Origin: Dehalococcoidia bacterium | GTDB taxonomy: Bacteria > Chloroflexota > Dehalococcoidia > UBA2979 | Length of the DNA stretch: 40,270 nt | NCBI GenBank assembly: GCA_023228825.1 | Contig: JALOAL010000018.1 | Span: 1-40,270 of the forward strand | Direction: 5' to 3' | Shown here: piece by piece, positions 1-8,203 of the stretch | Layout: each line of letters begins with the position of its first letter | Numbering within the stretch: position 1 is the stretch's first letter | Translations under genes and position numbers: made by a program | The notes under the pieces: model-generated | The model's input: the letters and a program-made list of their open reading frames with translations, nothing else | Told to the model about the DNA's origin: nothing | Database searches by the model: none

Positions 1-52
1 GCGAGCTGAGGTCGACGGCGCCCTCGGACGACTCCACCACCTCGCTGACCAC
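1..52 (-). CDS. Possible N-terminal start of a gene leaving the window
   Basis: Read on the minus strand, a GTG at 52 opens a frame to the window edge (MVSEVVESSEGAVDLSS). An in-frame TAG lies a short way upstream, so a start would have to be at this GTG or just inside it. Only about 17 codons are visible, no domain can be recognised, and the ribosome-binding site is weak. It could be the start of a real gene to the left or simply an open stretch. Confidence 0.25.
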   Translation of the reverse strand, partial: MVSEVVESSEGAVDLSS

Positions 53-60
53 GCCTATGC

Positions 61-119
61 TCGGTAACCATCGCTATGAGGCAACTGCTCCGCTTTCGGT
101 AACCGTTACTTCTGAGGCA
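61..119. promoter_or_regulatory. Direct repeats and small palindrome in intergenic DNA
   Basis: TCGGTAACC occurs at 61-69 and again at 96-104, and TGAGGCA at 77-83 and 113-119, so two half-elements repeat with a spacing of 35-36 bases. The second copy extends into a GTAAC-C-GTTAC palindrome at 99-109. The position just upstream of the possible minus-strand gene at the window edge would suit an operator. No regulator is identified. Confidence 0.3.
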
Positions 120-138
120 CCTCGGGCGGGCACACAGA

Positions 139-160
139 GGGGCCCTCGTGTGAGGGCCCC
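139..160 (-). terminator. Hairpin after the DUF805 gene
   Basis: GGGGCCCTC at 139-147 pairs perfectly with GAGGGCCCC at 152-160 around a 4-base loop (GTGT). It lies 50 bases past the DUF805 stop on the minus strand. There is no clear T-run on either side, so termination is inferred from the hairpin and its position. Confidence 0.55.
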
Positions 161-209
161 CGTGAGACAGGCGACTCGGGGCGACGCCCGCGCTGCCTCC
201 AGGTGTGCG

Positions 210-596
210 CTACGCCATGGACGGCGCGGTCACCGGCGGCTGGCCATACTGGTTCTCGCCGGCGTGGCCTTCCTGCGCGAACAGGTAGATGAGATAGATC
301 CACCCCAGGATGGGGACCACCGCGAGCAACTGCATCCAGCCGCTCTTGCCAATATCGTGCAGGCGCCTGGCGCCGACCGCCAGACTGGGGACGAGTAGCG
401 CGAGCGAAGCCAGGCCACCGACCAGGCCGGTCCCCGTGCTGGGATCGCCGGTCCCCAAGATGGTGTCCACCACGCCGGCGACGATGCTCACGAGCACCGT
501 GAAGAGCACCCAGAACCAGAACGCCGAGCGCCCATCTCGGCCCTCGAACCTGGCGTATTTCTCCAAGCCTGATCGGACGGCTTGCTGGAACGACAT
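210..596 (-). CDS. DUF805 family small membrane protein
   Basis: A 128-aa protein with the DUF805 layout: an N-terminal RFEGRDGRSAFWFW segment followed by about three membrane helices (residues ~25-45, ~58-75 and ~90-105) and the conserved RRLHDIGKSGWM motif between helices. DUF805 proteins are inner-membrane proteins of unknown function, usually 110-150 aa, so the length fits. The start is well supported by a GGAGGAGGAG ribosome-binding site a few bases before the ATG. It stands alone between a downstream hairpin and the transporter gene, which reads in the same direction. Confidence 0.87.
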   Translation of the reverse strand: MSFQQAVRSGLEKYARFEGRDGRSAFWFWVLFTVLVSIVAGVVDTILGTGDPSTGTGLVGGLASLALLVPSLAVGARRLHDIGKSGWMQLLAVVPILGWIYLIYLFAQEGHAGENQYGQPPVTAPSMA

Positions 597-715
597 CCGC
601 TCCTCCTCCCCAACGATTCACCCCACCGTTGCCGAGCATAATGGGTGCAGTCACGGGATCGGGACTCTCACCGAGCCAGGCACATCGCGAGGACGCAGCC
701 TCGCTCCGGGAGGCC

Positions 716-2038
716 TCACGCGACCAGGGCGAGCCAAACCCAGGTCATGGCGAGTTGCGCCACGCCGAGGGGGATGCCCACGCGGGCGAACTCGTAGAAG
801 CCCAGGCGCACCCCGAACCGCCGCTCCGCGTTGTCCACGATGATCACGTTGGAGGCCGCCCCGATCACCGTCATCGTCCCGGCCAGCGTGCTCCCGGCTG
901 CCAACGCCATGCGCGCCTCCTCCCCCGCGCCTGCCTCGGCCAGCGCGGGGAGGTAGAGGGCCACCAGCGGCACGTTGGAGACCACCTGTGACACCACCCC
1001 GCTCACCACGAGCACCCAGCCGGTCGAGGCGACCCGGTCGCCCAGGCGCGCGACCACCTCGCGAGTCACGCCAGCGTCGTCCACGGCCTGGACTACCACG
1101 AACAGGGAGGCGAAGAACGCCAGCGTGGCCCAGTCCACCCCACGCGCGACCTGCAGACGTCGCGGGGCGAGCAGGAGCACCGCGCCCGCGGGGACCAGGG
1201 CGATTGCGGTCAGCGGCAGGTCCAGGTCGCTGCCCGCCAACACGAGGCCGATGCGCAGCGCGATGAGGCCCAATAGCAGCCACAGGCCCACCCGCGCCGC
1301 CCGGGCCAGCCTCGGCTCCAGCGTGCCGCCTCGGACGTGGGCCAGGGCGGTGCGGTGGAACTCGCGGCGGTAGGCGAGGCGTAGGGCGAGGTAGGTGAGC
1401 GCGAGCGCGCCGAGCGCCGGGACCGCGAGCCAGCGGGCAAACACCACGAACGGGTTCGCCTCGGGATCGGCGAGGGCGACCAGGAGGTTCTGCGGGTTGC
1501 CAATGGGACTGGCCACGCTACCCGCCGTGATCGCGAAGGCAAGGGCAAGGAGCACCAGTTGCGGTCGTACGCCGTGCGCCCGGGCGAGCGCGACCGCTAC
1601 CGGCGTGCCCACCACCGCCACCGTGTCGTTCATCGCCACGGCGGAGGCGGCGCCCGCGCCCAGCAGCACCAGGATCAGGAGGGCGTCCACGCTGGCCGCA
1701 CGGGAGAACAGGCGGTGCGAGAGATCCGCCAGCACGCCTGAGTCCTCCAGCGCGCGGCCCAGCACGAACATCCCGAACAGGAAGAGCATCACGTCCACGT
1801 CGACCGCTCGGAAGGCGCTTCGCGGCGTGATGGCGCCGGTGAGGAGCATGGCCGCCGCGCCGAGCAGCATGACGTGCCAGATCTGCAGGCGGAGGCTCCC
1901 CACCTGTCGCACCGCGATCAGCACCACCACCACGCCCAGCACGAGTAGCGGCAAGGTCACGCCTGCATTGTCCGTCGCCGTTGTCGCAGCGGCGAATGTG
2001 CCAGATAAGCCAGATAAGCCGATAAGATGGCCGCTCAC
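716..2038 (-). CDS. ArsB/NhaD (SLC13-like) ion transporter permease
   Basis: A 440-aa polytopic membrane protein with about 11-12 hydrophobic segments. It has features of the ion-transporter superfamily that includes ArsB, NhaD and SLC13/citrate permeases: an AVDVDVMLFLFGMFVLGRALEDSG segment (quoted in part), a mid-protein AMNDTVAVVGTP motif and the SPIGNPQNLLVALA motif. These correspond to the two re-entrant substrate and cation-binding hairpins. A C-terminal repeat with SNVPLVALYLP and GAASNVIIVDNAE motifs mirrors the first. The substrate (arsenite, Na+/H+ or dicarboxylate) cannot be told. GTG at 2038 is the outermost start; a GTG near residue 27, just before the first helix, is an alternative. 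It diverges from the DUF4328 gene with only 20 bases between the starts, so promoters must overlap the coding regions. Confidence 0.82.
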   Translation of the reverse strand: MSGHLIGLSGLSGTFAAATTATDNAGVTLPLLVLGVVVVLIAVRQVGSLRLQIWHVMLLGAAAMLLTGAITPRSAFRAVDVDVMLFLFGMFVLGRALEDSGVLADLSHRLFSRAASVDALLILVLLGAGAASAVAMNDTVAVVGTPVAVALARAHGVRPQLVLLALAFAITAGSVASPIGNPQNLLVALADPEANPFVVFARWLAVPALGALALTYLALRLAYRREFHRTALAHVRGGTLEPRLARAARVGLWLLLGLIALRIGLVLAGSDLDLPLTAIALVPAGAVLLLAPRRLQVARGVDWATLAFFASLFVVVQAVDDAGVTREVVARLGDRVASTGWVLVVSGVVSQVVSNVPLVALYLPALAEAGAGEEARMALAAGSTLAGTMTVIGAASNVIIVDNAERRFGVRLGFYEFARVGIPLGVAQLAMTWVWLALVA

Positions 2039-2058
2039 GCACGGGATGAGGGGTGGGC

Positions 2059-2955
2059 ATGGCGTACTGCACGAACTGTGGAAACCAGGTGGCGGATACC
2101 GATCGGTTCTGCTCCGCCTGTGGCACGGCCCGTCGCGAGCGAGGCGAGCAGGAGGTGGCAGTGGCGCCCGTCGCTGCGCCGAGCGTGGGCCTGCCGCCGC
2201 CTGCCTGGACGACCGCCGCCGCCTCGCGGTCCACGACCTATGCCGACTGGGCGGACACGCCGATCCGCGCTGGAGCCTCTCCCCGGCACGCCTCGGACCC
2301 GTTCGAGCGCGTCACCACGCGCTCGTCGTGGACGGTGGCGGCGCTCGTCGCGGCCATGGCCGTCGCCGGCGTCGGCATCGTCGCCTACGCGAACGAGATG
2401 ACGCTGGTAGTCGCGCTGGACGAGGGCCGTCGCGTCTCTTTCGAAGAACTTGAGACGTCGGACAACCTCGTGGCGATGGCGTCATTGCTGGGCGTGGGCG
2501 CGGCACTCTTCGGCGCGGTGACCTTCCTGATGTGGCTGCACCTGGCCTGGGTGAACGTGGAACGTCGAGGCTTCGGCGGCGTGCGCTGGAGCGCCTCCTG
2601 GGCGGTGGGATGGTGGTTCATCCCGATCATGAACCTCTTCCGCCCGTACCAGGTCATGTCCACGCTCTGGAGGGCCTCTCAGGACCCCACGGACAACCCC
2701 GGCTCCACACAGTGGGCCGTGAGCGGCACCTCCGCCCTGGTCGGCTGGTGGTGGGCGCTCTACCTCGGCTCCTCGGTCGTCGGCGGCATGTTCTCGTCCG
2801 TCCGCGCCGAGGAGACGATCGACTTCCAGACGTGGCTGGGCGCCGACCTGTTCCTCATCGTGGCCTTCGCCATGCAGATCGCCGCCGGTGTGCTGGCGAT
2901 CCAGATCGTCCGCCGCATCACGGCGATGCAGGAGCACCTACGCGTGGGCGGTTAA
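2059..2955 (+). CDS. Zinc-ribbon DUF4328 membrane protein
   Basis: A 298-aa protein. Residues 1-25 form a zinc ribbon with paired CTNCG and CSACG knuckles. A linker of about 60 residues rich in A, P and T follows, then four or more membrane helices with the DUF4328 pattern, including the VRWSASWAVGWWFIPIMNLF segment and the YQVMSTLWRASQDP stretch. DUF4328 proteins are membrane proteins of unknown role. ATG 2059 is chosen over GTG 2053 because GAGGGG at 2048-2053 is correctly spaced for the ATG and overlaps the GTG. The gene converges on uvrA, and the two stop codons overlap (TAA 2953-2955 against the uvrA stop at 2952-2954). Confidence 0.85.
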   Translation: MAYCTNCGNQVADTDRFCSACGTARRERGEQEVAVAPVAAPSVGLPPPAWTTAAASRSTTYADWADTPIRAGASPRHASDPFERVTTRSSWTVAALVAAMAVAGVGIVAYANEMTLVVALDEGRRVSFEELETSDNLVAMASLLGVGAALFGAVTFLMWLHLAWVNVERRGFGGVRWSASWAVGWWFIPIMNLFRPYQVMSTLWRASQDPTDNPGSTQWAVSGTSALVGWWWALYLGSSVVGGMFSSVRAEETIDFQTWLGADLFLIVAFAMQIAAGVLAIQIVRRITAMQEHLRVGG

Positions 2956-5900
2956 GCCGTAGCGCGCTTCCGCCCCTTCGCGGGTGCCTTCGCCTTCGCC
3001 GCTCCGGCTCCGTTGGTGCTTGCGGCAGCCTTCTTCTCTGCCCCTGCGTTGGCCTTGCTCGCACCGCCCTTCGAGGGCTTCCGGGCGGCGGGCTTCGCGC
3101 CGTGCTTGGCGAGGACGTCCCGGAGGAAGCGGCCGGTGATGGAGTCTTCCACGGCGGCCACGTCCTCTGGGGTGCCGGTGGCGATCAGTTCGCCGCCGCG
3201 GCCACCGCCGTGGGGCCCGAGGTCGATGACCCAGTCGGCGCCCTTGATGACGTCCAGGTGGTGCTCGATCACGATGACGGTGTTGCCGCCGTCCACCAGG
3301 CGCTGCAGGACGTGCAGGAGCGCCTCGACGTCTGAGAACGAGAGGCCGGTGGTGGGTTCGTCCAGGATGTAGGCGGTGCGGCCGGTGGAGCGCTTGGACA
3401 GTTCCGTGGCCAGTTTGATGCGCTGCGCCTCGCCGCCGGAGAGCGTGGTGGCGGGCTGGCCGAGGCGGATGTAGCCCAGGCCCACGTCCTTCAGCGTCTC
3501 CAACTTGCGCCGCGGGCCGGGGAACGCCTCGAAGTATTCGAGGGCCTCCGTGACGGTCATCTTCAGGACCTCGGCGATGTTCTTGCCTCGGAAGAGGATC
3601 TCCAGGGCCTCGCGGTTGTAGCGGTCGCCCTTGCAGACCTCGCAGGGGACGGTGACATCCGGGAGGAACTGCATCTCGATGAGGTTGTAGCCGTCGCCCT
3701 TGCACGCCTCGCAGCGTCCGCCCTTGACGTTGAAGGAGAAGCGGCCGGGGCCGTAGCCGCGGGCCTTGGCCTCCGGGTTCTGGGCGAACAGATCCCGCAC
3801 CTGCGTGAACAGGCCCGTGTACGTGGCCGGGTTCGACCGCGGCGTGCGGCCGATGGGGGACTGGTCGATGACCACGACCTTGTCGAGGTAGCCGACGCCG
3901 GTGATGCGGTCGTGCGCGCCGGGCTTCTCGCGGGCGCCGTTCAACTCGTGCGCCAGCGCCTTCGAGAGGATCTGGTTCACGAGCGAGGATTTCCCGGAGC
4001 CGGACACGCCCGTGACCGCGATGAACGTGCCCAGGGGGAAGGCGACGTCCAGGCCCTTCAGGTTGTTCTCGCGCGCATTCATGACCACCAACTCGCGGCC
4101 GTTGCCGGGCCGGCGCTCCTCCGGCATGGGGATCATGCGCCGGCCTGACAGGTACGCGCCGGTCACGGAGCCCTTGGCCTTCGCCACCTCCTGCGGCGGG
4201 CCGAAGGCCACCACCTCGCCCCCGTGTTCCCCCGCCCCCGGGCCGATGTCGATGAGGTGGTCCGCAGCCATCATCATCGCCTCGTCGTGCTCCACGACCA
4301 GGACGGTGTTGCCCAGGTCACGGAGGCGCGTGAGGGTGTGGATTAGGCGCTCGTTGTCGATGGGGTGCAGGCCCACGCTGGGCTCGTCGCAGACATAGAG
4401 CACCCCCATCAGCGCCGACCCGATCTGCGTGGCGAGGCGGATGCGCTGGCCCTCGCCGCCCGAGAGCGTGCCGGCGGAGCGGTCCAGCGTCAGGTAGTCC
4501 AGGCCCACGTCCCGCAGGAAGACCAGGCGGCCGTGGATCTCCTGCAGGATCTGACGGCCAATGGCGAACTCGCGGGCGGTCAGCGGGCCGCCGTCCTCCT
4601 GTCGTAGCGCCTCCACCCACGGGAGGGCCTCCGAGACGGACATACGCGACACGTCCAGGATTGACTTGCCGTCGATGAAGACGTGGAGCACCTCGGGCTT
4701 CAGGCGTGCGCCGTGACAGGTGGTGCAGGGCACGGCCACCATGTAGCGCTCGATGTCGCTGCGCACCCAGTCGGACTCGGTCTCGCGGTACCGACGTTCG
4801 AGGTTGGTGATGACGCCTTCCCACGTGACCTTGTACTTGCGCTTGCTCCCGGACGACGAGCGGATCTCGATCTCGTCGACCGGCAGGTCGCCCGTGCCGC
4901 GCATCAGCGCTCGCCACTGCACCTCGGTCAGTGTCTCCACCGCCTGGTCGAGGGTGAACCCCATGGCCTCCGCCAGCGCGCTCAGGCGGCGGCGGTACCA
5001 AGAGGCGCTGGTCGCCATGCGCTGGAAGGGGACGATCGCGCCCTCGCCGATGCTCAACTTCTTGTTGGGCACCACCAGGTCCTCGTCCAGTCGCATCTGG
5101 AAGCCCAGGCCGGTGCAGGCCGGACACGCCCCGTGCGGGGTGTTGAACGAGAAGTTCCGAGGCTCGATCTCGCCCACGGAGTAGGGCGGGTGGTCCGTAT
5201 TGGAGCACGCGAACTGTTCGCTGTAGGTCTGTTCTTCCACCACGGCGCCGTCGTCGCCCAGCAGCGCCAGCACCACGATGCCCTCGCCCAGCCGCAGGGC
5301 CTGCTCCACCGAGTCGGTGACGCGACTGCGGGTGGCCTCGAACTCCTCGTCGCCCGTGGCCGGGATGACGATGCGGTCGGTGACCACGTCGATGTCGTGC
5401 CACTTGTTCTTGTTGAGGGCGATCTCGTCGTCGATGTTCAGCACCTGGCCGTCGACGCGGACGCGCACGTAGCCGCCGCGCCGGACGGCCTCGAACACCT
5501 GGGCGTGCTCGCCCTTTCGGTGGCGGATGACCGGCGCGAGGATCATCGCGCGCCGGCCGGCGTCCAGGCCGAGCACGGAGTCCACGATCTGCTGCACGGT
5601 CTGGCGGCGGATGACCTGGCCGCAGTGCGGACAGGTGGGCGTGCCGACACGGGCAAAGAGCAGGCGGAGGTAGTCGTAGATCTCGGTGACCGTGGCCACC
5701 GTGGAGCGGGGGTTCTTCGAGACACCCTTCTGGTCGATGGAGATCGCGGGGGACAGCCCCTCGATGTAGTCGACGTCGGGCTTCTCCATCAGTCCGAGGA
5801 ACTGACGGGCGTAGGCGGAGAGTGACTCGACATAACGCCGCTGGCCCTCGGCGTAGATCGTGTCGAAGGCGAGCGAGGACTTGCCAGAGCCAGAGACCCC

Positions 5901-5996
5901 GGTGATGACGACGAGTCGGTCACGAGGAATCTCGACCGTGATGTTCTTCAGGTTATGCTCGCGCGCGCCGGTCACGACGATGCGGTCGATGGGCAT
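2952..5996 (-). CDS. uvrA: UvrA, excinuclease ABC subunit A
   Basis: A 1014-aa ABC-type ATPase that finds bulky DNA lesions with UvrB in nucleotide excision repair. The first Walker A is GVSGSGKSS at residues 33-41. Two ABC signatures are visible (TLSGGEGQRIRLA and TLSGGEAQRIKLA), as is a second Walker A before the C-terminal zinc module CEACKGDGYN...CEVCKGDRYN. The first zinc module is altered: C264 is followed by SNT rather than xxC, with His269 nearby, while C291 and C294 are kept. The last ~50 residues are an Ala/Lys-rich basic tail beyond the usual C-terminus. A GAGG element about 8 bases upstream supports the ATG. On the ancestral chromosome msrA lay directly upstream in the same orientation; the IS element now separates them. 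Confidence 0.98.
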   Translation of the reverse strand: MPIDRIVVTGAREHNLKNITVEIPRDRLVVITGVSGSGKSSLAFDTIYAEGQRRYVESLSAYARQFLGLMEKPDVDYIEGLSPAISIDQKGVSKNPRSTVATVTEIYDYLRLLFARVGTPTCPHCGQVIRRQTVQQIVDSVLGLDAGRRAMILAPVIRHRKGEHAQVFEAVRRGGYVRVRVDGQVLNIDDEIALNKNKWHDIDVVTDRIVIPATGDEEFEATRSRVTDSVEQALRLGEGIVVLALLGDDGAVVEEQTYSEQFACSNTDHPPYSVGEIEPRNFSFNTPHGACPACTGLGFQMRLDEDLVVPNKKLSIGEGAIVPFQRMATSASWYRRRLSALAEAMGFTLDQAVETLTEVQWRALMRGTGDLPVDEIEIRSSSGSKRKYKVTWEGVITNLERRYRETESDWVRSDIERYMVAVPCTTCHGARLKPEVLHVFIDGKSILDVSRMSVSEALPWVEALRQEDGGPLTAREFAIGRQILQEIHGRLVFLRDVGLDYLTLDRSAGTLSGGEGQRIRLATQIGSALMGVLYVCDEPSVGLHPIDNERLIHTLTRLRDLGNTVLVVEHDEAMMMAADHLIDIGPGAGEHGGEVVAFGPPQEVAKAKGSVTGAYLSGRRMIPMPEERRPGNGRELVVMNARENNLKGLDVAFPLGTFIAVTGVSGSGKSSLVNQILSKALAHELNGAREKPGAHDRITGVGYLDKVVVIDQSPIGRTPRSNPATYTGLFTQVRDLFAQNPEAKARGYGPGRFSFNVKGGRCEACKGDGYNLIEMQFLPDVTVPCEVCKGDRYNREALEILFRGKNIAEVLKMTVTEALEYFEAFPGPRRKLETLKDVGLGYIRLGQPATTLSGGEAQRIKLATELSKRSTGRTAYILDEPTTGLSFSDVEALLHVLQRLVDGGNTVIVIEHHLDVIKGADWVIDLGPHGGGRGGELIATGTPEDVAAVEDSITGRFLRDVLAKHGAKPAARKPSKGGASKANAGAEKKAAASTNGAGAAKAKAPAKGRKRATA

Positions 5997-6156
5997 CTTC
6001 GATCCTCGTACTTTCGGGCAGGGACGGGGCGGCGGGCCCCGGGAAGGTGTCGAACAGGTATTCTACCGCGCCGGGCGTGGCGGCTCCAAGCCTTCTACGC
6101 CGGGCGTAGTGAGGAGGCACACGTCCTCAGGGGTGCCTATCCCCACCCCAACCCTC

Positions 6157-6166
6157 CTCCGCGAGG
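6157..6166 (+). repeat. Left target-site duplication of the IS1595-type element
   Basis: CTCCGCGAGG directly precedes the left inverted repeat and is repeated exactly at 8204-8213 just after the right one. The IS1595 family normally makes an 8-bp duplication; two matching bases at the boundary could account for the extra length, so the exact IS ends are uncertain by up to 2 bases. Confidence 0.88.
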
Positions 6167-6186
6167 GGAACAACATACTTGGCTAA
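6167..6186 (+). repeat. Left terminal inverted repeat of the IS
   Basis: GGAACAACATACTTGGCTAA. It is the reverse complement of the right end at 8184-8203 with a single mismatch (G versus A at position 16). Further inside, both ends share a CCTTCT motif at slightly different distances, possibly a second transposase contact. Confidence 0.9.
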
Positions 6187-6234
6187 TCAACTGATAGCCT
6201 TCTGGCCGCGCACCTCCAGAGGGTGCGGCGGCTC

Positions 6235-7038
6235 ATGGAGGTCGAACCTGTGGAGTGCCCTCATTGCGGCGTCGAAGTCAACGAATCATTGGTGATGCTG
6301 CACCCTGATCCTGTCCAAGAAGACTCGTCTAACCCGATCTTCAGCCACATGCCAACCGAGCAATTTCGGCACGGATACCCAGTGGAGCTCGACGAGCACT
6401 CGCGCGGCGATGTCTTCTTTAGCGGTGTCGTGACCGTCTCGCTCATGTACTGCCCACGGGATGCGTGCCGCAGGGCGATCGTTGCTCTAGAGCAGACCGA
6501 GCGTGATTTCAGCAACGGACTCCCCGCGTTCCGGACTGAGCGGTGGTTCGCACTCCCGAAGCTGAGCGGCTCGCGGCGTGCCGACGCGCTCGTCCCTGAC
6601 CCCTACAAGCATGATTTCGAAGAGGCTGCGGCGCTTCTATCCGTCAGTCCCCGAATGTCAGCAGTGCTTTCGCGGCGAGTCCTGGCCGATCTGTTGGAGG
6701 AGTTCGCGGGGCAGGACAACTACCGCCTGTCCAACCGCGTCGAGAACTTCATCAAAGACTCGGCGCACCCGCGCCGAGTGCGAGAGAACGTCAACATCCT
6801 GCGTTCCATCGCGGACTTCGGCGCGCACACCAAGAGGGACAAGGACGATCAGGCGGTCATCCTCGACGTGACCGCCGAGGAAGCGGAGTGGACGCTCGGA
6901 GTGGTTGAGCGGCTGTTCGATCACTTCATCGTTGAACCGGCGAAGGACGCTGCGATGCGTGCCTCATTCAACGAGAAGCGGATCGCAGCGAACGGCAGAC
7001 CTCTCCCCGAGTTGCCACCAGACGGGGACTCACGCTGA
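6235..7038 (+). CDS. DUF4145-type zinc protein, IS passenger gene
   Basis: About 267 aa. The N-terminus has a zinc knuckle (VECPHCGVEV), and a later CPRDACRRAI pair could complete a four-Cys site. Residues ~120-240 resemble DUF4145: a DFEEAAALLSVSPRMSAVLS stretch, a VLADLLEE helix, the SNRVENFIKD segment and an LRSIADFGAHTK motif before an acidic C-terminal helix. DUF4145 is found alone and attached to restriction subunits and other defence proteins; its biochemical role is not settled. The gene starts only ~60 bases inside the left IS end and faces the transposase. ATG 6235 is preferred to GTG 6223 because the AGAGGG at 6218-6223 overlaps the GTG. Identification as DUF4145 is from motif memory. 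Confidence 0.72.
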   Translation: MEVEPVECPHCGVEVNESLVMLHPDPVQEDSSNPIFSHMPTEQFRHGYPVELDEHSRGDVFFSGVVTVSLMYCPRDACRRAIVALEQTERDFSNGLPAFRTERWFALPKLSGSRRADALVPDPYKHDFEEAAALLSVSPRMSAVLSRRVLADLLEEFAGQDNYRLSNRVENFIKDSAHPRRVRENVNILRSIADFGAHTKRDKDDQAVILDVTAEEAEWTLGVVERLFDHFIVEPAKDAAMRASFNEKRIAANGRPLPELPPDGDSR

Positions 7039-7152
7039 TGCGCGACTCGTTCCGTCCTCATCCTTCGGCGGTGGCTTCGGTGTGTTTACCACCTTTTTCA
7101 CCGCCTCGCGAAACTTCTCGAATGGCGTTGGCTCTTTCTTCTGCTGGGGCAC
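7030..7152 (-). CDS. 40-aa ORF downstream of the transposase
   Basis: A small frame 17 bases after the transposase stop on the same strand. GTG 7152 is preceded by GGGAGGGG at a workable distance. The protein begins MPQQKKEPTPFEKFREAVKK, continues with a short VVNTPKPPP stretch and ends in an acidic tail (KDEDGTSRASA). It is highly charged with one amphipathic helix (residues ~10-22) and no Cys. Its last three codons overlap the 3' end of the DUF4145 gene antisense. Position and ribosome-binding site suggest co-translation with the transposase, perhaps as an accessory or regulatory peptide, but the function is unknown. Confidence 0.6.
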   Translation of the reverse strand: MPQQKKEPTPFEKFREAVKKVVNTPKPPPKDEDGTSRASA

Positions 7153-7169
7153 GTCGTCCCCTCCCTTGT

Positions 7170-8138
7170 CTACGCGAGGCTTTGTGCGCCCGACGAGATC
7201 AACTGCGCGTACGTAAGTCGCTTCCCGACGAGGGCGGCAGCGGCGACCTTGAAGCGCTCGCCGTCCTTCATCTGTCGGGTGTTGAAGCGGAACACCTGCT
7301 CATCGAGGTATCGGAACAGGTGGAACGGCTCGACCGAGATGTACGTCCCGCCGAGGGAGCGCTTCAGGAGTCCCCAGAAGTTCTCGATCCGGTTCGTGTG
7401 AACCTCGCCGCGCACGTACTCCTTCGCGTCGTGCTCGACCACGCCGTGAGCGTACTCGTCACCGAGGAAGCGGTAGGAACCGAGGCCGTCGGTGTAGAGC
7501 GCCGAACCGGGTTCGACGTGCTCGCGCACCGCCCCCTCGATGGTGCCGCGCCGGTTGTCCTCGATGCGGATCGTGCGAACCACCGAGTGACCGTTCGGCC
7601 CTTCGCGCTGGATGAAGCCCATGACGCCAGCCTTGCCCATCATGCCGTTGGGCTTCAGGGTGCCGAACGTCTTGGCCTTGCGGTCCTTGTGCATGTTGCG
7701 TGCCTTGCCGCCGATGTACGTCTCATCGGCCTCGACCTCGCCCTTCATGCGGTTGAAGGTGCCGTCCTCCAGGGCGAGACGGATGCGCTGAAGCATGAAC
7801 CAGGCGGACTTCTGGGTGACGCCAATAGAGCGTGCGACCTCGTACGACGAGATGCCGTTCCGGTCGTTGACGAGCATCCAGATCGTCCCGAGCCATTTGT
7901 CGAGGCCGATGGGGGAGTCCTCCATGACCGTGCCCACCTTGACCGAGAACTGGCGCTTCGGGTGCTTCGCCTTGCATTGCCAGCGGCGCACCGAGGGGAG
8001 CCACGTCGGGTCAACCTGACCACAGGTTGGGCACGCCACGCCGTTCGGCCAGCGCATCTCGACCATGAAGTCGAGCGCCACGTCCGGGTCTGCGAACTGG
8101 CGAATGGCTTCCATCAGGGTCTGCGGTTCAGCGGTCAT
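7170..8138 (-). CDS. IS1595 family (ISXO2-like) transposase
   Basis: A 322-aa DDE-type transposase. The N-terminal ~60 residues hold a zinc-finger domain (C36, C39 and later CKAKH) followed by the VGTVMEDSPIGLDKW segment typical of the family. A helix-turn-helix-like SSYEVARSIGVTQKSAWFML region follows. The catalytic core is visible as EADETYIGGK (first Asp), LYTDGLGSY (second Asp) and HTNRIENFWGLLKR (the N/E region of ISXO2-like enzymes), followed by RYLDEQVFRFNTR. An AAGGAGAA ribosome-binding site lies 8 bases before the ATG. The length and all motifs are intact, so it should be functional. Confidence 0.94.
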   Translation of the reverse strand: MTAEPQTLMEAIRQFADPDVALDFMVEMRWPNGVACPTCGQVDPTWLPSVRRWQCKAKHPKRQFSVKVGTVMEDSPIGLDKWLGTIWMLVNDRNGISSYEVARSIGVTQKSAWFMLQRIRLALEDGTFNRMKGEVEADETYIGGKARNMHKDRKAKTFGTLKPNGMMGKAGVMGFIQREGPNGHSVVRTIRIEDNRRGTIEGAVREHVEPGSALYTDGLGSYRFLGDEYAHGVVEHDAKEYVRGEVHTNRIENFWGLLKRSLGGTYISVEPFHLFRYLDEQVFRFNTRQMKDGERFKVAAAALVGKRLTYAQLISSGAQSLA

Positions 8139-8183
8139 GGTGGTTCTCCTTCAGTAAGTAGAAGGATAAGCCACCGACCACGC

Positions 8184-8203
8184 TTAGTCAAGTATGTTGT
8201 TCC
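8184..8203 (-). repeat. Right terminal inverted repeat of the IS
   Basis: TTAGTCAAGTATGTTGTTCC, pairing with the left end at 6167-6186 at 19 of 20 positions. The transposase start is 45 bases inside this end, so its promoter must lie in or next to the inverted repeat. Confidence 0.9.

Larger units (their letters stand above)
6167..8203 (-). mobile_element. Complete IS1595-family element with passenger genes
   Basis: A 2037-bp element bounded by 20-bp inverted repeats that match at 19 of 20 positions and flanked by a perfect 10-bp direct repeat. It carries an ISXO2/IS1595-type transposase and a 40-aa ORF on the minus strand, and a DUF4145 zinc protein on the plus strand. IS1595-group elements are known to carry passenger genes. 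With one duplication removed, the flanks rejoin as a hairpin with 9-bp arms and a GCGA loop that lies downstream of msrA, so the element landed inside a terminator-like structure. Intact ends and an intact transposase suggest recent and possibly active transposition. Confidence 0.92.
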
